Origin: Prochilodus magdalenae
Taxonomy: Eukaryota; Chordata; Actinopteri; Characiformes; Prochilodontidae
DNA: 64,000 nucleotides
Assembly (NCBI GenBank): GCA_024036415.1
Contig: JAMWET010003170.1
Span: forward strand, 21,001-85,000
Direction of reading: 5' to 3'
The position numbers were made by a program, and so were the translations under genes. The notes beneath the pieces are model-generated. The model searched no databases and was not told where the DNA came from. It saw only the letters and a program-made list of their open reading frames with translations. Below, piece after piece: positions 12,950-27,900 of this stretch (positions are counted from its first letter, which is position 1; each line of letters opens with the position of its first letter).

Positions 12950-13428
12950 TGCTAATGAACTTTCCATTTATCTCTGGCTTTATTACTGGGCTGGGCATTT
13001 CTGGCTATTGAAGTGAAAGAGCATTTGCCGTATGTGTAAAGTTTTCTGTGTCTTATGCTACACAGACACAGTGGTGCCAGACATGGAATAGCTGCACCAA
13101 GTGGCAAAAAGTTGAGCAGTGCATCAACAAGTTCGAAGGAGCTCAGCTGAAGAGGGTACTTATCATTATGGTTGCCCTCTGGACTCGATGGGTCCAGCCA
13201 ACAGAGAGCAAGACAGTTAGCAGGGGAAGATGCTGGTGTACGTCTGACTTCTGCTTACTTGGTGTAAACTTCCTGGCAGCGGCAGGAGTCATTCTTGACC
13301 TCGGGACGAAACAGTTGGCCTTCTTCCTGAAAATGTAATCTCCTTACTTGTTACTTTTACAAGTCTCTGTGCAATATTATTTTGCTGTCCTAGAACTACT
13401 TTGTCTTTTATGAGGGATTGCTTCATAA

Positions 13429-13457
13429 AAAAAAAAAAAAATAAAAAAAAAAATAAA

Positions 13458-13508
<51 letters not shown>

Positions 13509-13583
13509 CTAAATTATCTGCCAGTATAGTGAGATATTTTCACCTAATAAAATTGGTTAAACTTAGATTTAAAAAAAATAAAA

Positions 13584-13673
<90 letters not shown>

Positions 13674-13690
13674 TATTTTTATTACAACAA
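13429..13690. repeat. A-rich and (AT)n microsatellites
   Basis: An A-rich run is followed by (AT)n at about 13461-13506 and again at about 13588-13671, separated by about 80 bp of ordinary sequence. The minus-strand frame with 'YIYIYIYI' is an artefact of this tract. Confidence 0.95.
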
Positions 13691-14190
13691 AAAAAAAAAG
13701 GATAGATGCCATATATAATATATGGTGATTTAATATGATCTCACTTTCTAAGTAACCATTTTTATCATGTGTATGGTTGCACCACTCAGGGTCCCATAAT
13801 ATGCATCTATATGACCCCATACCTGCCTTTTGCCTAATGCTCCCCAAATGACTAAATCTGGATAGAGCTAACAGAAACATCATACTAGCCACTGAGCCAT
13901 TGTGGAGGTGCCATTCAAGCGTGGGTGGTAACATAACAGTGTGAGCTGTCACATCTGAGAACAGTGTAATTGCACACATCCTCATCATTGGGCCTCACAA
14001 AACGTCACATAATACAGACAAGAATGACTTGCCAAATTATATAGTAGTTTGGGACGATGTTACCTTTCACTGTACTGTTCTTCCAATCTTACTGTACTAT
14101 CCCAGTCCACCTGAGAAGTTATTTTTAGCATGGAGATCTGTGATCATCCTGCTGACCATATGTCTTTTCTAGATGGTATGGGTACTACAG

Positions 14191-16530
14191 AGATACTACC
14201 CCCCTCACCCTTCCTCAACCCTACTAAAGACTTCATATCTACCCTCTTCACCCTACCTCAACTCTACTAAACACTCATACTACCCTCTTTACCCTACCTC
14301 AACCCTACTAAAGACTTCATATCTACCCTCTTCACCCTACCTCAACCCTACGAAAGACTTCATACTACCCTCCTCACCCATCCCCAACCCTGCTAAAGAG
14401 TCATACCTCTTCATCCCACCTCAACCATACTAAAGGGTTTATACTACCCTCCTCACCCTACCCCAACATTACTAAAGAGTATATACTATCCTCTTCACCC
14501 TACCTCGCCCTACCTCAACCCTACTAAAGATTCATACTACCCTCTTCACCCTACCTCAACCCTATTAAAGACTTCATACTACCCTCCTCACCCTACCTCA
14601 ACCCTACTAAAGACTTCATACTACCCTCCTCACCCTACCTCAACCCTACTAAAGACTTCATACTACCCTCCTCACCCTACCTCAACCCTACTAAAGACTT
14701 CATACTACCCTCTTCACTCTACCTTAACCCTACTAAAGACTTCATAGTACCAGCCTTACCCTACCTTAAACCTATTAAAGACTTTATACTACCCTCCTCA
14801 CCCTACCACAACCCTACTAAAGACTTCAAACTACCTTCTTCACCCAACCTCAACCCTACTAAACACTCATACTACCCTCTTCACCCTACCTCAACCCTAC
14901 TAAAGACTTCATAGTAAGACTTCACCCTACCTACCCCTATTAAAGACCATATCTACCCCTTCACCCTACCTTAACCCTACTAAAGACTTCATACTACCCT
15001 CTTCACCCTACCTCAACCCTACTAAAGACTTCATACTACCCTCTTCACCCTACCTCAACCCTACTAAAGACTTCATACTACCCTCTTCACCCTACCTCAA
15101 CCCTACTAAAGACTTCATACTACCCTCTTCACCCTACCTCAACCCTACTAAAGACTTCATAGTACCAGCCTTACCCTACCTTAACCCTATTAAAGACTTT
15201 ATACTACCCTCTTCACCCTACCTTAACCCTACTAAAGACTTCATACTACCCTCTTCACCCTACCTCAACCCTACTAAAGACTTCATACTACCCTCTTCAC
15301 CCTACCTCAACCCTACTAAAGACTTCATACTACCCTCTTCACCCTACCTCAACCCTACTAAAGACTTCATACTACCCTCTTCACCCTACCTCAACCCTAC
15401 TAAAGACTTCATACTACCCACTTCACCCTACCTCAACCCTACTAAAGACTTCATACTACCCTCTTCACCCTACCTCGCCCTACCTCAACCCTTCTAAAGA
15501 CTCATACTACCCTCTTCACCCTACCTCAACCCTATTAAAGACTTCATACTACCCTCTTCACCCTACCTCAACCCTATTAAAGACTTCATACTACCCTCTT
15601 CACCCTACCTCAACCCTACTAAAGACTTCATACTACCCTCCTCACCCTACCTCAACCCTACTAAAGACTTCATACTACCCTCTTCACCCTACCTCAACCC
15701 TACTAAAGACTTCATACTACCCTCTTCACCCTACCTCAACCCTACTAAAGACTTCATACTACCCTCTTCACCCTACCTCAACCCTACTAAAGACTTCATA
15801 CTACCAGCCTTACCCACCCTACCTCTTTATACTACCCTCCTCACCCTACTAAAGACTTCAAACTACCTTCTTCACCCAACCTCAACCCTACTAAACACTC
15901 ATACTACCCTCTTCACCCTACCTCAACCCTACTAAAGACTTCATAGTACCAGCCTTACCCTACCTTAACCCTATTAAAGACTTTATACTACCCTCTTCAC
16001 CCTACCTCAACCCTACTAAAGACTTCATACTACCCTCTTCACCCTACCTCAACCCTACTAAAGACTTCATACTACCCTCTTCACCCTACCTCAACCCTAC
16101 TAAAGACTTCATACTACCCTCTTCACCCTACCTCAACCCTACTAAAGACTTCATACTACCCTCTTCTTCACTACCCTACTAAAGACTTCCAACTACCCTC
16201 TTCACCCTACCTCAACCCTACTAAAGACTTCATACTACCCTCTTCACCCTACCTCAACCCTACTAAAGACTTCATACTACCCTCTTCAACCTACCTCAAC
16301 CCTACTAAAGACTTCATACTACCCTCTTCAACCTACCTCAACCCTACTAAAGAGTTTATACTACCCTCTTCACTCTACCTCAGCCCTACTAAAGACTTCA
16401 TACTACCCTCTTCACCCTACCTCAACCCTACTAAAGACTTCATACTACCCTCTTCACCCTACCTCAACCCTACTAAAGACTTCATACTACCCTCTTCACC
16501 CTACCTCCACCCTACTAAAGAGTTTATACT
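14191..16530. repeat. Minisatellite, 42-bp unit, about 2.3 kb
   Basis: Tandem units of 42 bp contain 'CTACTAAAGACTTCATACTA' followed by a C-rich segment 'CCCTCTTCACCCTACCTCAA'. There are roughly 50-55 units by length. The left edge is more diverged, with 'CCTCCTCACCC' variants, and the centre is nearly homogeneous. Several truncated units (for example near 14930, 15830 and 16170) and two 'CCTACCTCGCCCTACCTC' expansions (14505 and 15470) suggest unequal exchange. Because 42 is divisible by 3, a spurious open frame of 14-residue period appears at the left end. Confidence 0.97.
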
Positions 16531-17819
16531 ACAACTTTTAAAATGTAAAGTATAAAGGAATTCAGCGATTTTTTAAATACTTGGCGTAACTCCTCCCCTA
16601 ACACTAGCTGGGGCGGCTTTGCTAACCCCAGGATATAGCAATGGTTGTTCAAAAGTTTTTAGGACTGAGATTATCCCTGTTACTGATTTTCTAACCCTGA
16701 CTAGCCTTTTCATTAGCAATGGTACATTTAGTGTTTGTTTACAACAATAGGCCAAGTTCTGCTTTCTGGTTCTGCTTAGCCATCTTATAACTGATTTTAC
16801 ACAAACTGCACATAAGAGAACCCTCTTCAGTCATGTGGAACCTTTTCTGAGATGTATTTTCTGCTTAATGTTTTATTTTTAAATGAATATTTTTTATAGA
16901 CATTACTGAACACAGGCATTGAGTCAAAGAAGTGGTTATAATATTGTATGCAATGTGGCATGAAAGAAAATAGCCTCAGCATATATTATTTTCTTTAAGC
17001 TCTGATGGCTCAAACATGTTTGTCATAAAGTTGCTAGACAGATCATCTATCTTTCAGCTTGTTTTTAAAGCTGGATCTTTCCCATGATTGGGCATAATTT
17101 AGTGCCTTTAGTGTCTTTAAATATGTTCCACCAATAACCAAACAGTTCTGCCTCTTAAAGGGGCAAAGATTGGATTATGTGAGTTCCGAGAACCATAAAT
17201 GGGAGAATCCATGCACAGCTTCCCCAGAGGGGAGACACCGTGACACAAACCAACCAATTTTGTCAGGCTTGACTACATATATACACTATTACAAAGCAAC
17301 ATAATCAACATTTTAGTAGCTCAGTGTTATTGTTGAAGACCTCACTCTCTCGATGTTTGCAAAATGCACAGCTATGCCAAATACAACCCTTTTGTTTTGT
17401 TTTCACTGGTGTCTTTCAAAGGCCACCTCTTCACATGAGACTTAACTGCCACTAAAGCAGACCCTAAGGGGAACTGTTATGTAACCCCGTATTAGGGAAC
17501 TGAGCTGTATTTAAGGGTCTGACACCCAGAGCACAGGGAAAGGGCAGGGCTATCTGAGCTTATAGACCCTGCTTTGTAATTTATTGGTCTTGTTGTGAGG
17601 CAGAATTCACAAGACAACCTCCTAACACTGTGGGTTAGTGTATATAAATGATTACAGTGAATCTCATAGCTTATTTGCGTCTATGAGCTATAATACAGAA
17701 ACAAATTCTCTTATATACGCTACCCTATAACTTCAAATACAGCGCTAAACAAAGAAACTGTGCAACAACAAGGCTTGAAAGAACTTGTACTATTCTTTGT
17801 TTAACAGTTTATCCTCCTA
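16531..17819. other. No recognisable gene
   Basis: AT-rich non-coding sequence. I see nothing that I can support. Confidence 0.5.
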
Positions 17820-18445
17820 CTTAGCTGTGCTGAACGTCAGTCAATCTACCTCTTGATCTCATCACCCGACAGGAATGAAACTTGGTGGGTAGGTTTGATA
17901 ATGTGAGAGATGTAAAGGATTTAAGTCTTGCACCCAGCTGTGCATGTGACATAAGCAAGGATGCGCATTTTATTGCAACCAACAGCCACGATTGCGGACG
18001 TTCAGTGAGCAGTGATGCCTCCATGAATCATCCTGTTAGTGCCAGCACCATTGGCAGATGGCTACACGATGCAGGACTACATGCACACAGACCATTACAA
18101 TAACTGCCCTTAACACCACTTAACACCATCAATGTGACTAAAGACCGAAAGGATGTTGTGCCAGACTGTTATGGAGTGACTCAGAAAGGCAGCAGATCAT
18201 CTTCAGTGACGAGTCCTGTTTTTGTCTTCATGAATGGTTTGTTGTCACACATCGCATGTCCAGCCGGCTTGGTGTCACTTCACCTCCACCCCATTATAGG
18301 ACACCATTAGTAACCTCTACAACTCCATGCTGAGATGTCTAACATGATGTGTTTGCAAACATTGTAGCCCAACACCTAACTGAGAGACATTACTTCTGTA
18401 TGTGTAGCTCAATAAATATTACCCATACCAGTCTAAATGTGTGAC
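17820..18445 (+). mobile_element. Tc1/mariner-like remnant, family A copy 2
   Basis: This is the only family A copy on the plus strand. A helix-turn-helix-like peptide 'VSASTIGRWLHDAGLHAHRP' is encoded near 18030-18100, typical of the second DNA-binding domain of Tc1 transposases. Further on, out of frame, 'IFSDESCF' (Asp codon at 18208-18210) matches the first catalytic Asp motif. The right end 'TGTGTAGCTCAATAAATATTACCCATACC' (18395-18428) is the reverse complement of the left ends of copies 3 and 4. About 630 bp is too short for a full transposase (about 340 aa), so the second Asp/Glu region is missing. Confidence 0.75.
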
Positions 18446-18529
18446 CATTAAAAGTAAGAGGTTCTTATAAAAACAGCTGGAGGAGCAATTTGCAACTAAA
18501 TCAAATGACTGGGTGTACAAAGAGCATTA

Positions 18530-18890
18530 TAAAGAGAGAAGCAATGCCGAGGTTCACCAATCTGTGAAAATCTACAAATTGTGTAGCTGTTTCAGAAGAA
18601 TATTTCTCATTAAGTATTAAAGTATTAAGTATTAAATTGAATAGACTTTGGATATATCACCATCTACAGTACATAATATCATTAACAGATTCAGAAAATC
18701 TGGAATAGTCCCTGTGTCCAAGTTACAAGACCGGCGGTCAGTATTGAAAGATCATCGGGTCCTTATGCGGCCCTGCATTAAAAACAGTGTGTACTGGAAA
18801 TCACTGCTTAAGATTGGGAACACTTCCAAAATCCCTGTGTGTTAACACAGTACGCCGTGCAATCACAAATGCAATTTATAGCTGTATCGT
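18530..18890 (+). mobile_element. Tc1-like transposase N-terminal fragment (second family)
   Basis: The plus-strand translation around 18648-18780 reads 'DISPSTVHNIINRFRKSG', the classic recognition helix of a Tc1-type paired-like domain, then 'HRVLMRPCIKN'. The frame stops before any catalytic motif. It starts about 85 bp after family A copy 2 and is followed by a third element, so it is a truncated relic inside a cluster. Confidence 0.7.
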
Positions 18891-18924
18891 TCAAAGAGGT
18901 AGCCACATGTCAACATGATCCACA

Positions 18925-19212
18925 AACTCTGAAAACAAAGCCACAGCATAATCCTCCCTCCACCAAACATTATACCTGGCACAATGTAGTCTGACAAGTT
19001 CTTGTCATTTTACATGGTCTACCACTTTGTGGCTGAGTTGCTGTCATTCCCATTCACTGAGCACCTGAGAGTCACCCATTCTTTATTAATTTTAGCAGAA
19101 GCAGGATGCATGCCTAGGTGCTTGGTTTTATACACTTGTGGCCATGGAAGTGATTTGAAAACCTGAATTCAATGATTTGGGTGGGTGAATGAATACATTT
19201 GGCAATAGAGTT
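18925..19212 (-). mobile_element. Internally deleted Tc1-like element (third family)
   Basis: Read on the minus strand, the element begins 'CTCTATTGCCAAATGTATTC', an end typical of a widespread fish Tc1 family. It continues through a segment equivalent to '...TTGAATTCAGG...CACTTCCATGGCCAC'. Reading leftward, pieces from the DNA-binding region ('GCAACTCAGCCACAAAGTGG') and then from the catalytic region follow with gaps. It is a deletion derivative with no open frame. The family match is from memory of the repeat, not a search. Confidence 0.6.
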
Positions 19213-19730
19213 TACCTTACAGTATAGAAGACTTAAAGCTACAGCACACTCCAGCTTCAAGGATATCTCTTCACAAATTGGTTGTTTTCAAGCTAAAATA
19301 TACGAGCTAGAAATGGCTGAGCTAATAACACTTAGCATTAGCATTTGTCTGTTTATCCTACAGACTGCATGTCTTTATCTGTAAATTTTTCACAGCACAA
19401 GTAAACTACTATGGATTTCTGTGGCCTCAAAATTGCTTTAATTTATAGTAGTAACAGCAAAATACAGTGTGGCATGCTGTGACATGCTGAGGAATTGAAC
19501 AGTGCTCTGTGTCGCCACCAGTGGGCATGCCTCCATTTAAAACAATGGTTCTGAATTTTTGGATGCTATGTGGCGTGACGCAGTTCATCTAGTGTGCAGT
19601 GGCCTTTAGGCAGACCTGAGAAGCGTAGTAGAAATGCAGACTTGCACAGTATGCTTTGGCTGCCCATCTATACATGGAAGCGCTGGACACAGAGTTTAAA
19701 GTATTTGGTCAAATGTGAGCATATAATACA

Positions 19731-19804
19731 ATATTATATTATATTATATTATATTATATTATATTATATTATATTATATTATATTATATTATATTATATT
19801 ATAT
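19731..19804. repeat. (TTATA)n pentanucleotide microsatellite
   Basis: About 15 perfect or near-perfect copies of a 5-bp TTATA/ATATT unit. Confidence 0.97.
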
Positions 19805-19984
19805 GAGGTCTTCATCTGGCTGCTTTAGTCAGCAGTTACATCATCCAACAACATCCACCATGCTTGACAATTGAGGTGTTATGCTTTGGATCATAAGCGC
19901 AGGTGTTTTATGTGGGCTGTGTATGAAAATGGTGGTAATTGCAACACCAGTCGACTCCAATATCCATCTCCAGATACAATCTTC

Positions 19985-20235
19985 TGTGGTAGACAGCTAA
20001 CATAACGATGACCGTAGCAATGGTCTAATAACACCTTAGTAATCACCCAAGATTCCTTCGCAATGGACCAGCAACATCTTGGCAACCACCTTAAAGGATG
20101 TTCAACACTCCAGTATCCCGCACAACATAGCAAAGGCCTAGCGACACATTAGAAACAACCCTAGATACCATAGCAACAGCCTAGAAACTCCTTAGTGACC
20201 ACCGGATTTTCCATAGCAATGTTAATGTTACTGGG
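19985..20235. repeat. Degenerate 'TAGCAAC' interspersed tandem repeat
   Basis: Diverged repeats of the type CCATAGCAACAGCCTAG, CCTTAGTAATCACC and AATGGACCAGCAAC occur every 20-30 bp. This is a decayed array of a short-unit repeat common in fish genomes. No coding is seen. Confidence 0.6.
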
Positions 20236-20399
20236 TCACTCAGGTAGGTCAGAAGATCTCCAGTGCTAGAGGGTCAGTGACTAGGATGATGCAGTGATTA
20301 CAATGGACGGAATGTTACGGAAGATCTCCCATGTCTCACTTTCTTTAGATAATGTTTAATGTAGTATGTAAACCACTCATTCACCACCCAATACAGTAT

Positions 20400-20830
20400 A
20401 TGTGTGAAAAATAACGATGTTTTATTGATGTGACAAAAACCCAAGCTTACAGCTTACAGCTGTAAAGCACCATCCATTCATGCTGAAGGCACGAAATGGA
20501 GCAGCTCATCAGAAAATCATGTACTTCATCAGCACTGCAGAGACACTGATGTTGTGGTAGTGTGGGCAGCATCCTGTGACCACTGATGAAGGACTTGAGC
20601 ATAACGAGCACAAACTCTACAGGAGCAGATCAGCTATCATCTCTGACTTTACATCTACAAGGTGGACCAGCAAGGTAGGAGTGCCTAATAGAGTGGACAG
20701 TGAGTGGTTTAAACAATCTGGCAGCACTGCTGATTTCTGCTCCACTTACACCAGCACAACACAGATGTCTGCTCCACTTACACCAGCACAACACACACTA
20801 ATATACAGTTACATATATTATTCAAAAATT
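20400..20830 (+). repeat. Dispersed repeat family B, copy 1
   Basis: Landmarks are 'CAGCACTGCAGAGACACTGATG', 'AGTGGACAGTGAGTGG', 'TTTAAACAATCTGGCAGCACTGC' and a locally duplicated 'CTCCACTTACACCAGCACAACAC' (20741 and 20773). The right edge of the window (63.62-63.93 kb) holds the same kind of sequence inverted ('TGCTGGTGTGAGTGGGTCAG', 'GCAGTGCTGCTGGAATGTTTAAAC'). The open frame here is incidental. The element class is unknown to me. Confidence 0.6.
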
Positions 20831-20837
20831 TAAGATC

Positions 20838-21916
<1,079 letters not shown>

Positions 21917-24900
21917 TTATAGGGTGTGCTACCAAAGTATTCTAGATTATAGTTCTCCAGAAGCAGACACCCCTTCATTGACTTCATTGAAATCGGTTAT
22001 GTTTTAGTCTTTAGTGGTAATGTTTCTCAAAATCAGTCAGGTGTAATGCCACTGATAACTTGAAACTTGAAAACTGCAATGTAAAAAAAAAAAATCATGT
22101 GTAACTCAAAAACATTTAAATTGAATTAAACTGGATTTTTTTTAACTTCAATTCATGACTTTATATTGACCAGTTGACTTGGCTATTTAGTGCTTGTTGT
22201 TTCAACCTAGCAATAAGAGTCAACTCTTATCAATTGTCTTCAACTTACTTATATAAGTTAATAAAAGGATGGGCAGATAGTTACAACCACAACTCATCTT
22301 TGCTAATGGCTAAAGATCTATCTGTATCCATTTTTTTACTCACCATCTTTATGTTGTTTCCTCTCTACTTCAGTTTGACTTACTTCAGCTGAAGTGGGCC
22401 AGAACTGAAAATTAATTGAATTGGGTATAGGTAGATTTCTAGATTGTAGCAACTCCCAAAACTTAATTAACACAATACAATTACTTTTACAATAATTACA
22501 ATACAATTAAAGAAGTAAATTGAAGCCAACTGAGATAAATGACAAAAGTATTCACAGTGTCACATGATCAAACATCAAAAACACCTTTACAAAGAACAGT
22601 CTTTACTTGTTTAAATAAACTCTGTTCACTGATAGTTGAAACTGTTCTTTTTCATTATGGTCTAACTAAGCATTATATTGTTGTTAATGTTCATTAGTTC
22701 CAAAATTCTACTATCCACTAAAGGCATATATGCAAAAACCTAAAAATACTGCATTGAGAACAGAATAAGTTTTTAGAAGTGTTATTGTTATTGTTAATTA
22801 GGTTGCGGTTCATAATTAGTTTTAAAGCAGTGCATTATCCCATAATAACCCCACCATTATCTGCTTCTCAAAGTGACAAAGCAACATTGGACTAAGACAT
22901 GAGTGCTGTTATCTTGACAAATCTAAACTCATCTTAATTGAGATTCCCGGAAAAACTCACATCAAGATGAGCTATGTGAGATTCCTGGGGTCTTATTTTT
23001 CCCTGCAGAAACATCTGAACAGCAGGAGACTTCATCAGAAGTTTTCTTTTGTCTTTCTTTTTTGTTGTTGACTTGGAGAGTCTGCAGCGTGCTTTGACTG
23101 CACACTGCCTGTAAAAATGAATCCATTTTTGCTGAATGTGCTGAATGTGGGCGGCCTTTGTCCAGGCAACCAATTAGGCTGCTGTAGAGTTGCACAGTGA
23201 CATTTCTTCCTCTACCTGGACTGAGACATATCCTTCCCTTTCAGCTCTGGAATGGCAGCTAGGCAAAGAAGTCTTTGTTTACTCCCACCTACACAAACTG
23301 ATCACATATACATATTTTGGATTTTGAGAACCACCCACATAAGCCCCTAGAAATGACTACTGGGGATGTACAGAAGGTCAATGGCCATTTTACAACCGCA
23401 TCCAACAGCAAAACTGACTGTTGCTGTTGTTCATTGTTATAATTTGCATTTTTGACCTTCCAAAAAGAGTGATGTTCAAAAATAATATATGGGAGCATAA
23501 AGAACTAAACATAGAGCTGTTTTTTTTATTATTATTATTCTCTGGCATCTCGTAAAGAACCTTGTTGTGCACCTTCACTTTTAAGAGTGCCCTCTCACTG
23601 TACCCAAGGATGTTCATCACCTGGTCAATATAACTCATTATGAATTCACCCTCAAAGTAGAATTAAGATTGATTTTCCTGTAGTAACAGACATTTGGAAG
23701 GGTTGCCCATTGCTGGTAAGGCAAGCTGAACCACATCTTACGTTTTCTCCAGATCCCCTTGATGGTGATCCTGATATATGACATTGAACAGAGATGTAAA
23801 GTCACCTTTCCACCATATGGTATGATTCGGCTTCTGGGTTTGCATAATGGAAAATCAAACAATCAAATGCAAAAAAAAATCTATTTTTTGTGAGTGCACT
23901 GACAGAGAATCTAAAGAGAACTCAGTTGTTTCGGGCCAATACCAAGTGGTGGTCTCACCTGATCACTTGACCGAACACACTATCAGGTGCCATTTTGGCA
24001 CTGATGTTTATAGCAAATGGCCCACTCGTTCCTTGATCTTACTAATCTTCTCCAAGCTGGTCCCATATTCCACATGGTGATATTGTGTTTTAAGTGGACT
24101 AAGTACATCAGTCTCAGACAGTATCTTGTTGGTTGCGTCTGTCTCCAACTCTGTTTTCAGGGTTGTTTCTTATTATAGACCTTGTTATTGCCTTTGTAAT
24201 GAATCAAGCTGAATACATTTCACTAACAGTCTGACTGGCTGTAAACCTCTGCATACTCACATAAAACACCAGTATTTGAGTATAGCATTAGATCAGGGAG
24301 AGAGGGAGCTCTTTTAAGACTTTGCCACCATGGCACCAGAGCTGCAGCAGTGGCTCAGCAAGCAGAAAACAGCCTCCCATTTTATTGTTCTGAAGCACCA
24401 CACTTCTGAAAGTTGTAGGGCAGAGAAATTGCTCAAAATGGCCACTACAGTCAGTGCTCAGTCTGGATTAGTGGAAGTGCTGAGAATGGTGCTACTTGAG
24501 TTGAAGAGTATACTTACCTGTCAGCAGTTGGGGTACATTTAATGCATGAAAGATGTAGATATGTCTATCTCTAATCTCCTGGTGAGGCAGATACTGATGG
24601 CTTTCTACCACCAGTCATATATCCAGGAGTCAGAGTGCCTTACCACTGACGGAGCCTATCTGATTGCTTCAGCTCAGTTGTCATCTGATACTACTTGCCC
24701 AACCTCTAAAACAATAAGAAGTGACATGATGAGCAGCCACCTATAAACTACAAGCTGTATTTAAGTAAAAGAAGACATACCAAGATAACATACTCCACCT
24801 TAAAATGTAGATGTTTCTCCCTTTAGACCACCACTTGAGTAAACATACTATAGTATTTGCATTCAAATATATTTAGATATGGAAAGTACATGATTTATTA

Positions 24901-27900
24901 TGGCTCCAACATCCTTTTAGAAATTCTGAAAAACTCTAGTGTCACTCTTTATCCACCAGTCTTTTAATAGAAGGTAATTCCTTAGTCTGACATTAATGTC
25001 ACTAGGTACAACCAAGCTCTGTCATGGGTCAAAACAAGTTCAGAACAGTACATGCTGTTACTAGTCAGTGGTCATCATGTCCTGCACAGTTTAAAATATT
25101 CAGTGTTGTATAATACCTTATCAAACTTATAATAATTAGCAGATTGTTGGATCAGGTGTACTAGAGCAGAAATAATCTGAAACTGTAAAGGACAATGGGT
25201 TTCCAGGAGTGGAATATATATATATACATCACAGGTTGAAAAATATCTAAAGATTAATCACATCTCTGTTCTTGTTGTTCAGTTCATTGATAAGAGTTTA
25301 TACTTGTGTTGATGAAAGGTGTGTGATGAGGAAGAGAATCATCTTCAAAACTTTGTAACAGAAGTAGAAATAGGTAAAAATAATTCAACACAAAAAAGTG
25401 TTCTCAATTCTCCTAGGAAAGTCTTCAGCCTTAAGGTGATTAATAACTGTGTCATAACTGTTTTCTGTTCTCCATGGTACTATTTACAACTCAGCTTTTA
25501 AAATAACAGCTTTTAAAAAAGTATATTAAACATTAACTGCTTACTCAGATTAGAGCCCGTGAACAGCAAAATGGATAATCAAACATTTAAAAGGTTTTGA
25601 CCAACAAGCACTGGAAGTGTTGGTGCACGACCAAACTCACAGCAAACCTACTTGGATATATATTCAATTATAAAAGCTTATGATAAGTTACCGTTTTTTA
25701 AGCTCCTTGTCAACTCAAGCAAACTCAAAAAGCATTTTAGGACAAGAGCGAGTCTGTCGTAGAACTAAGAAAATATTTAAGATTAACATTGGAATACTGG
25801 AATACTTCATGTTCTTAGAGTAGTCCTTAAGAGGAAAGTAAAAAGAAAAGAAACATTATTTTAACTGAATTCTATTTTGAAAAAAGTGCATTATCCAGTT
25901 TGTTGGTATGTAAATAAAGTCATTGAGAGTGGTTCGATGTGAAATGTGCATTTTTGAGAAGCTGGCAAACTCAAACATCTTTACAGTGGTGTGGATAGGA
26001 ACCGGGGGACTCCTTCTTTATAACACAAATAATCATTACAATTTCTAGGCAAACGTTCTTTGATTATTTGGCCTTGTAATACCCAGAATGTGATTTATAA
26101 TTGTATTTATCTGGATTCCGCTTAAAATAATTTTGTTGTTTAAAGAAAAAAAACTTTTAAAATATGATCTGTTCAGTACATGTGTGAATATGCCCCTCCA
26201 TCTACCACCTTATAGTATGAACATGTTCAGGAGTCTTGTCTAACACTGTGTAGTGTGTCTTGGTAGAAAATCTCTCTCAGAAATCAACCCCAAATCAGTG
26301 AATTAGCATTAGTGGTTGTCTTAGCCATCATAACTGAACAAAGGCCATCATGCTGGCACAGGAACATTCTAAAGACATCCACAACCCACTCACTCATTTT
26401 AGTCTTCCTGTCAGTCACTCCTTCTGGTTTTGCACCAAGGCTTTATTTCCACTGCCGACTGACACGTTAATATTTTTCTTTTATTCAGAAGCTAAAGAGA
26501 ATGACATGGTTCTCAGCACTTTCGGGAACAAATTCCTGCTACAACAACTCATACTGTAATCATCTCCTGTGTTTGTATTCCTGTAGCATAAACAATCTCT
26601 GATGCAGGGACAAATTAACGGTACAATTAATGGTAACAATTCGTAAAAACAACATGTAATAACAACATAATTAATAATAATAATAATGTCATAATAATAA
26701 TAATAATAGGCACCTGAGATAATACGGCATACAAACAAGAAGTGGAATGAGAGAGAGAGAGAGAGAGATGAGAGAGAGATGAGAGAAGGAGAGAAAGAAT
26801 ATGAAGGGTTTCACTCCAAAGCTTAAATATGCACATTAGGGTTGTTAACTTTTGACTTCCTTTATTAATTTTTTTTTATTTTTTACATTAGATGTTAGAT
26901 ATTTTTTCTAATTTTCCATTATATCCAAAAATTTGATGGATGCATCCCTGTTGCTTTTTCAAAACATGATGAGCAGCTAGATCCCATTATTGTGAAGTAA
27001 ATAAGCCCGCATTAAAAACATATTTTCTAGAATTAAGTAAACGTTTTTGTGTTTTGACAAAAATGTTTTGATTTCAAGTCTGTAAAATGTTAAATCTGGT
27101 TTATGATTTAAAACAAATGCTTTATTGTTTTAATAAACGTTATTTAATCACAAAGGGGTTTAATCTATAGTTCCAGCCAGAAATTCAAAATAAAAGTCCT
27201 CTTTTTTTTTTGCTCGGATCATCCATATACAGCATTTTGGAATGAAACTATCCATATATTAAAGAAGGAAAAATAAAGAATGAGAAGTAGAGTTACAGTA
27301 AGACATAACAAACAGCTTTTGGTATTTTCCCCAGCAAATCTGAAAGCATAGACTTATTCATTCTACCTTCATGTACTGAGCAAACTTCTTGGAAAAAAGT
27401 GAGCACGAAACCAAACAAGCGTATCTTAGCATCTAATAGCTCAAACAGGAAACTTGGATATCCAACAGTTTAGTTCCAAATTATATGCAAACGTCCTCTC
27501 TCCGCTTCTCTCTGCAAAGAAGTCTAGTTTATGTATACATATAGTTAACTACACTACTACCTATCCTATCAATAGTATTCATAGTAATTATAGGCTTTCC
27601 AGCAGGAGCCAGTCCTGGTCTTGATTAATAATTGTCTCATATTTTCATTCTATAATTTACACTACAAACTACTACAGTCAAGAAAATAGTATTCATCCCT
27701 ATAAATGCTTCCACTGCACCAAACCTGAAAACAAGTGCATCTTGTTTGATCGTCCTCCTCAAGGATCATATAATGATAAAGTGAATTTAGAAAAGATCCC
27801 AGACGTTTGTTATCCTTGCATGGAAGATGTAACATGTTCAATGGTAGTAAACATTTCTTGGCCACCAGGGGGCAATCATAGAGCCGGATATAATCCCTTC

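Noticed and set aside
24330..24746. Two consecutive plus-strand frames after a good Kozak context (CACCATGG)
   Set aside because: No recognised family, no splice borders linking them, and a stop between; likely chance.
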